From assembly GCA_958298945.1 (NCBI GenBank), contig OY282605.1:113270267-113334266 (forward strand): a stretch of 64,000 nucleotides of DNA, in the 5' to 3' direction. The notes beneath the pieces are model-generated. The model ran no database searches. It was given only the letters and a program-made list of their open reading frames with translations, and had not been told where the DNA came from. Positions 58,901 to 64,000 of the stretch are shown here, piece by piece. This DNA is from Atherix ibis. Its lineage: Eukaryota > Arthropoda > Insecta > Diptera > Athericidae. How positions within the stretch are numbered: position 1 is the first letter of the stretch; every line of letters starts with the position of its first letter. The position numbers and the translations under genes were made by a program.

Positions 58901-60050
58901 GAATCAGTTAAAAGTTGTTTGGTTATTTAAAAAGAAAAGAAAAAAAGAAGACTTTGAAAAGGATTTTGAGTAAACGTTTACAAATTATTCAATTTTATTA
59001 TCAAAATAATCGTTTTCCACCAATTGCAACTTTTCGTGCGCTTTTGCCATTTTATGGTCGTAATAATCGTTCAACTGTACTCGCTATTCGTCGAATTGTT
59101 AAAAATTTCGAGCGTACATTTTCTCTACATAATGTTCAAGTGTCAATAAGACAAAGAACTGCTCGAAGTAATGAAAATATTGCTGCCGTTCAGGCAAGTG
59201 TTGCTGAAGACCGCAATTTGTCGCTTCCAAGACGTACTCAAGAATTGGGACTGTCTCAAACCACAACCTGGCGGATTTTGAGAAAGATTTGGGCTTGCAT
59301 CCGTATAAAATTCTTATTACTCAAGAACTGAAGCCATTGGACCACCGTAAACGTCGTGAATTTGCTGATTTTATCATCTTCTCCGATAAGGCTCACTTTC
59401 ATCTACGTTGCGCGGTAAATAAACAAAACTGTCGATTTTGGTGCGAAGAAAATACACAAATTATTCATGAACACCCATTACATTCACCGAAATTGACAGT
59501 TTGGTGTGGTTTTTTGGTCTGGTGCAATCATCGGTCCGTACTTCTTTCGAAATGAAGCTGCTAACACCGTTACTGTCAATGGAGAGCGGTATAGATCGAT
59601 GATAACCAACTTTTTATGGCCGAAATTGGAATAAGTTGATCTTGACAACATCTGGTTCCAACAAGACGAAACTACGTGCCACACAGCCCGTGCAACAATC
59701 GAATTATTGCCAGGAAAGTTTGGAGATTCGATTATTTCAAGAAATTGTGATATTGAATGGCCCCCAAGAAGTTGTGATTAAACACCATTAGACTATTTCT
59801 TGTGGGGTTATTTGAAGTCATTGGTCTTTACCAATAAACCAGACTCTCTTCAAGCTTGAGAAGTCAATATTGAACGTGCTATTCATGACATACGACTTGA
59901 TTTAGTGGAAAAAGTGCTCGAAAATTGGGTTCATCGAATTCGTTCGTGCAAAAGAAGTCGTTTTATTCAGAACTTAATTGTATCGATTGTACTTCACATT
60001 AAATAAAAAACATTTGAATTTCCTTAACAATTAGTGTGTTTTTAAAAAAA
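58900..60050 (+). mobile_element. Mariner-like element with DD41D-type transposase, frameshifted
   Basis: Plus-strand frames run in order: a helix-turn-helix part (RLQIIQFYYQNNRFPPIATF, RALLPFYGRNNRSTVLAIRR), LSLPRRTQELGLSQTTTWRI, then ITQELKPLDHRKRREFADFI, FSDKAHFHLRCAVNKQNCRF with the first Asp, WFQQDETTCHTARATIELL near 59,650-59,705, and EWPPRSCD.TPLDYFLWGYL near 59,757-59,812. At least three frame changes and two stops. No terminal repeats are evident, so the ends are estimates. The spacing between the last two Asp places it with the DD41D group. Confidence 0.82.
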
Positions 60051-61110
60051 AAAAAGAAATCATATCAATCTTATTCGAAAACCCGGTCCATAATTATACA
60101 ATTTTAATTAAAAAACACCGCTTAAAAAGGACAACTGACAACTTCTATATTAAAAGTTTGAATATACTTTAACAGTATTAAAATCATAAGACCTTTAGCA
60201 GCTTTGCTCAGAAACTCCACGACTATTTCGATTATTAAAAATTTTGTATGCAAATTTAAATAGATAAATAAATCAGTTACTCTCACCTCAGCAGATGATA
60301 ATAATATAAGCCTAGAACTCAAAACGATATAACCACAAGTGAATCTTCGATAAACCAAATCTTATTTAGTAATTTGAGCTTTTAGAATTTAATCGAAAAT
60401 ATGCTGGTTTATTTTGAATATGTGGCAAAATGATAATAAAGTAGATTATTACGAATAAATTTCCATTATAAACAGTTACTCAGACGATGTTCACTTTTCA
60501 ATTAAATACGTCAAAGCAGAACCTTTCCTTCTTCGAATGTGCCAGCAAATCTATTCGATGGTAAATCCCAAATTGTACGAATGAATCGGAAAGACGGGAA
60601 CGGTGAAAGATGAAGGGGTCCAATGGGGAATGAGAGAGAAAGGCGGAAGCAATTTAGACAGATACACCAAAATGGGGAGTTCCTCATCAAATATGTTTAT
60701 TCTCGTATACAAATATTTATAATATCGAAAAAGCGAAACTCAGGATCCACATGCGGATCTGATTATGCTTTTCTATTTTCTAATTGATTGATTTGCATTT
60801 TATTACAGCTTTGAGACTTAATATTAACTTGAAAATTCAATTTGAACATCGCTCCAGCCAATCTATCTCTTACGTTATCCATTTGGCAAATGATCGTTAT
60901 AAGTTGGAAGGCCTCAATAAATAGAATGGAGGAATGGGGGAAGGTGCTTTTAATAAAATATTACCCAAATTCCATTAGACCATGTTTAATAAGCACTTTT
61001 TTTTTGGTGATTCTATTCAAAAGCGTCTTTACATGTAATGTAATAATTTTTATTGAAAATATTTTATATTGAAATTCATCAAAGTTAATTAAAAATAATC
61101 TGATTACTAT
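60050..61110. other. AT-rich DNA, nothing recognised
   Basis: No domain is seen in the short frames at 60,122-60,358 (-) and 60,842-61,072 (+). Confidence 0.45.
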
Positions 61111-61115
61111 TGGGT

Positions 61116-61895
61116 GATTTTTTTGCTGTTTGCATTTTCCATGTTTTTATTTTTGACAGAGCACGGCGTGACATGTGTCAAAGTGAAAATTTCTCAGTTA
61201 GCATTGCTACTTACATCCGAACAACGCTTACGAATAAGTGAATTTTATTAACAAAATTCTTGCTCTGTGAAAAATGTGTTTCGCAGCAATTTGATGTGAT
61301 TGGACATCAAACCACCACCAACCAAAAGAAAAATATTGCTCCCGTAGCGTCCAGTGTTGGTGAAGATCGTGATTTGACAATCTGTCGCCGTTCACAGCAA
61401 TTGGGATTTTTATGTGGAAGATAAGCAAGGATCTTAGTCTGAAAGCGCATAAGATACAGCTCGTGCAAGAACTGACGCCTAATGACATGCCATTTACGAA
61501 TTTTTGATTTTTTTGCTGTTTGCATTTTCCATGTTTTTATTTTTGACAGAGCACGGCGTGACATGTGTCAAAGTGAAAATTTCTCAGTTAGCATTGCTAC
61601 TTACATCCGAACAACGCTTACGAATAAGTGAATTTTATTAACAAAATTCTTGCTCTGTGAAAAATGTGTTTCGCAGCAATTTGATGTGATTGGACATCAA
61701 ACCACCACCAACCAAAAGAAAAATATTGCTCCCGTAGCGTCCAGTGTTGGTGAAGATCGTGATTTGACAATCTGTCGCCGTTCACAGCAATTGGGATTTT
61801 TATGTGGAAGATAAGCAAGGATCTTAGTCTGAAAGCGCATAAGATACAGCTCGTGCAAGAACTGACGCCTAATGACATGCCATTTACGAATTTTC
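61116..61895. repeat. 390-bp tandem duplication, essentially identical copies
   Basis: 61,116-61,505 and 61,506-61,895 are identical by eye except for the last base (T versus C). The duplication lies inside the 5' part of the DD41D element, including its left end. Such identity points to a recent event or an assembly artefact. Confidence 0.95.
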
Positions 61896-62076
61896 GATGA
61901 GTGGGCCTTAGAAAAACTTGAGAAAAAATCAAAACAAAGCTCATTTTTTAATTGAATGGGTATGTGTGTGAATAAGCAATATTGTCACATTTGGTCTGAT
62001 GAACAACCACAGATAAAACAAGAACTGCCATTGCACCCAGAAAAATGCACTGTCATCGGTCCGTATTTTTTTAAAG

Positions 62077-62439
62077 ATGACGCTGCCCGCAACGTTACCG
62101 ACAATGGCACCCAAAATGAAAGAACTGTGTCTGGTGGACATGTGGTTTCAGCAAGACGGCTCTACATGCCACATAGCACGTGAAACAATGGACATATTGA
62201 GAAATGAGTTCGGTGAGCAATTTATCGCATGTTTGGGACTGGCTAGTTGGCCGCCTAGATCGTACGATTTGACGCCTACAGACTATTTTTTATGGGACTA
62301 CGTGAAGTCTCTCGCCTATGCCGATAAACCAGCGTCACTTGCAGTCTTGAAAGACAACATTACACGTGTTATTAGGAAGATACCAGCCGAGATACTCGAG
62401 AAAGTGGCCCAAAATTGGACCTTTCGCATGGATCACTGA
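62077..62439 (+). pseudogene. DD41D-type transposase C-terminal half
   Basis: An open 120-codon frame carries MWFQQDGSTCHIARETMDIL, the second catalytic Asp, LASWPPRSYDLTPTDYFLWD with the third Asp after 41 intervening residues, and the C-terminal helix region. It is separated by a frameshift from the upstream VNKQYCHIW segment (61,956-62,100). Confidence 0.85.
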
Positions 62440-62489
62440 AAATTTATTCGTGCCCAACATTTACATAAAATAATCTTTAAAAAGTAAAA

Positions 62490-62740
62490 GGCAAGCCCTG
62501 ATCCGGCGTTCGATTAGTTTATTTTCGAAAGTGAACTGCTTGACCGGCGAAACCGGATTGGTTAATGATGCTAACGGTACGCTAAATGGTGTGATTGGCC
62601 GTAGTAGAATGAAAAATGGGGAAAAATCCTCATGGCTCGGTGGCTTACCTACTGACATCGAACGAGAATGGTCAGGAGTTCGAATAGTTCTTGGTGATAA
62701 ATATAAATTAATAATTACAAGTGTTATGAAGAAAAAAAAA
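62490..62740. other. GC-richer island, open on both strands; candidate upstream exon
   Basis: The stretch is less AT-rich than its flanks and open on both strands (minus 62,832-62,461; plus 62,531-62,941). On the minus strand SPRTIRTPDHSRSMSV is followed by a good donor (G|GTAAGC, exon end at 62,649). This could be an exon upstream of the FERM gene, whose N terminus is missing, but no matching next exon was found. Confidence 0.3.
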
Positions 62741-63304
62741 GAAACCAAAGCAAAATTTATAAATTTTTGCCGTTCCAAATATTTACACCTTCCCACATTT
62801 CCTATTCCATTCCCCCCTCCCCGCCAACCCAACGTTATTAGAAAAAAATCAAGTTGTTTACATTTTTCCTTCTTATTTGTTCTCTTTTACCAGTCTTCCT
62901 CCCACCCACAAAAAGCGGAATCTGTTTGCACAAAATTTTGAAGCCCCTCACAATCTTAGCATATGGCCTAGTATCTAGTAGGCCAAAGCAAAGTAAGATT
63001 TTGTCTGAGTATGGTCATAGTACGGTTGAACTTCACATTCGTTCATTTGCCCTCTTCCCAATTTTTATACCTTCCCTTTCCAAACCCCAATATTAAAAAT
63101 ATTTTTTTTTAAATTCCTCAACCAATACCATAACACATAACGTTCCATTTCTTCAATTCCACATCGTTATCATCAGTGCTGCTTTCCGTAAGACAATTTT
63201 TTTTTTCCTGGAGAGATTAAATTAGAGCAAGACAAATTTTTTTTTCCTGGAGATTATTTTCCGTATATTTCACTATTTTGCTACAATAAACCAAACTATA
63301 AACT

Positions 63305-63650
63305 GTTAATCAAAAACAAAATGGCGCTTTTTGACTTTCAAAACAATGAACTGGCAAGCAAAAACAAAATGGCGCCTTTTGGATTTCAAAACTATGAACT
63401 GCCAAGCAAAAACAAAATGGCGCTTTTTGGCTTTCGAAACTATGAACTGATAAGCAAAAACAAAATGGCGCTTTTGGCTTTCAAAACTATGAACTGACAA
63501 GCAAAAACAAAATGTCGCTTTCGGCTTTCAAAACTATGAACTGACAAGCAAAAACAAAATGGCCCTTTTGGCTGTCGAAATTATGAACTGTCAAGCAAAA
63601 ACAAAATGGCGCTTTTTGGCTTTCAAAACTATGAACTGTCAGGCAAAAAA
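63305..63650. repeat. 48-bp minisatellite, 7 copies
   Basis: Units like AAAAACAAAATGGCGCTTTT, then GGCTTTCAAAACTATGAACTG and ACAAGC. The ATGGCG anchor (ATGTCG or ATGGCC in two units) falls at 63,321, 63,369, 63,418, 63,466, 63,513, 63,560 and 63,606. The roughly 48-bp period is 16 codons and the minus strand is open for four units (KRRHFVFA.QFIVLK-type peptide repeats); 47-bp units break the frame. Confidence 0.92.
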
Positions 63651-63702
63651 AAACGTTGTCAGATCAGCAATGGTGTGTTTGGCAATGCCAATTGTTAGCT
63701 GA

Positions 63703-63734
63703 TATATAAGTTAGCATTGGCAGATTCTGACAGT
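63703..63734 (+). promoter_or_regulatory. Possible TATA-type core promoter
   Basis: TATATAAG at 63,703-63,710 is followed about 29 bp downstream by TCTGACAGTCGC, an initiator-like sequence. The next 60 bp (CAATTCAAAGACAATGTGCA and on) are unusually GC-mixed for this region. It sits in an imperfect inverted repeat (63,656-63,734; TGTCAGA/TCTGACA ends). Orientation is to the right, toward the window edge. It could belong to a gene or to a mobile element beyond the window. Confidence 0.35.
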
Positions 63735-63942
63735 CGCTTTCAATTCAAAGACAATGTGCACACGCGTCAAACGAAAATTAAGCGTACAAATTTAAATGTT
63801 TAATTTGGTTTTAAATATTTTTATTTAGTTTCCAAAAAAAAGAATGAAAGAAAATAAATAAAATAAATTGAATTAAATTAAAATAAATTACTTTCTATGA
63901 AAGAATTGTGAGCAAATATGGTTTAAATATTTAAAAAAAACT

Positions 63943-63977
63943 ACCTAATTTGGTATTAAATTTATACCAAATTAGGT
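63943..63977. repeat. Perfect 14-bp-stem hairpin
   Basis: ACCTAATTTGGTAT (63,943-63,956) pairs with 63,964-63,977 around a 7-nt loop. No T tract or gene end nearby; probably an end of a foldback element cut by the window edge. Confidence 0.8.
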
Positions 63978-64000
63978 CGAGGATTCTCTTATACTAGATT

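Larger units (their letters stand above)
61111..62470 (+). mobile_element. DD41D-type mariner-like element with 5' duplication
   Basis: It begins TGGGTGATTTTTTTGCTGTT and is oriented plus. The 5' region encodes, in broken frames, an ASVGEDRDLTICRRSQQLGF-like N-terminal block and the LKAHKIQLVQELTPNDM segment. After 61,956 comes VNKQYCHIWSDEQPQIKQEL, then VDMWFQQDGSTCHIARETMD (62,137 onward), SWPPRSYDLTPTDYFLWDYV and a C-terminal VLKDNITRVIRKIPAEILEK ending at TGA 62,439. Forty-one residues lie between the second and third catalytic Asp. The N-terminal DNA-binding part is mostly missing and frames are shifted, so it is inactive. Confidence 0.85.

Noticed and set aside
63306..63500. Minus-strand repeat peptide from the 48-bp minisatellite as a gene
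   Set aside because: Units of 47 bp break the frame and there is no start context or flanking coding sequence.
1..64000. CRISPR array, bacterial operons, riboswitches
   Set aside because: The tandem repeats have no unique spacers of constant length, and introns and mariners show a eukaryotic genome.

Overview
This is a eukaryotic, AT-rich, repeat-dense window that reads as an arthropod, most likely insect, genome. The evidence is intron-containing genes with GT-AG junctions, several kinds of mariner-like transposon (an irritans/Himar1-like copy, other DD34D copies, and copies with DD41D-type spacing), jockey-like non-LTR retrotransposon fragments, and a FERM gene of animal type. I cannot fix the insect order from sequence alone.

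One host gene is clear. It lies on the minus strand between about 33,026 and 7,008. Nine exons can be joined at good splice sites with consistent phase: 33,026-32,794, 32,724-32,503, 32,406-32,163, 32,101-31,941, 28,996-28,922, 21,729-21,623, 21,194-21,079, 20,259-20,025 and 18,040-7,008. Together they encode 4,141 residues. The first five exons give a FERM domain plus a FERM-adjacent segment of the FARP1/2-FRMD7 type. Four exons follow with a Ser/Thr/Gln-rich linker, the last of them very large: an 11,033-nt terminal coding exon encodes about 3,676 residues of low-complexity, probably disordered, Ser/Lys/Glu-rich protein. No RhoGEF (DH) or PH domain is visible, so the architecture is FRMD7-like with a giant tail. 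The N-terminal start of the protein is not identified. One speculative upstream exon candidate sits near 62,650-62,700; otherwise the 5' end lies outside the window.

Layout: 1-6,500 is intergenic and holds a Himar1-like mariner (488-1,767), a jockey-like LINE fragment, a 23-bp minisatellite and a broken mariner. 6,500-33,026 is the gene; its introns hold a nearly complete second mariner (23,145-24,432), older mariner remnants, two tandem-repeat blocks (26.4-27.8 kb), and a LINE fragment with a mariner deletion derivative beside it (29.2-30.7 kb). 33-64 kb shows no confident exon. It is a graveyard of transposons and tandem arrays: a nine-unit array at 36.4-37.7 kb with perfect hairpins, LINE-3'-end segments repeated at 39.8-41.7 kb and interrupted by a mini-mariner, a mariner derivative with about 195-bp inverted arms (43,614-44,493), a 175-bp triplication inside a transposase remnant (52.9-53.4 kb), a roughly 250-bp array (55.4-56.2 kb), two DD41D-type mariners (58.9-60.0 and 61.1-62.5 kb, the latter with an apparently perfect 390-bp tandem duplication), a 48-bp minisatellite (63.3-63.65 kb) and a possible TATA promoter near the right edge.

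There is no operon-like co-operation here: one large gene, with selfish DNA in and around it. The most notable items are the giant terminal exon of the FERM gene and the repeated pattern of mariner copies that have undergone internal deletion, arm inversion or tandem duplication.
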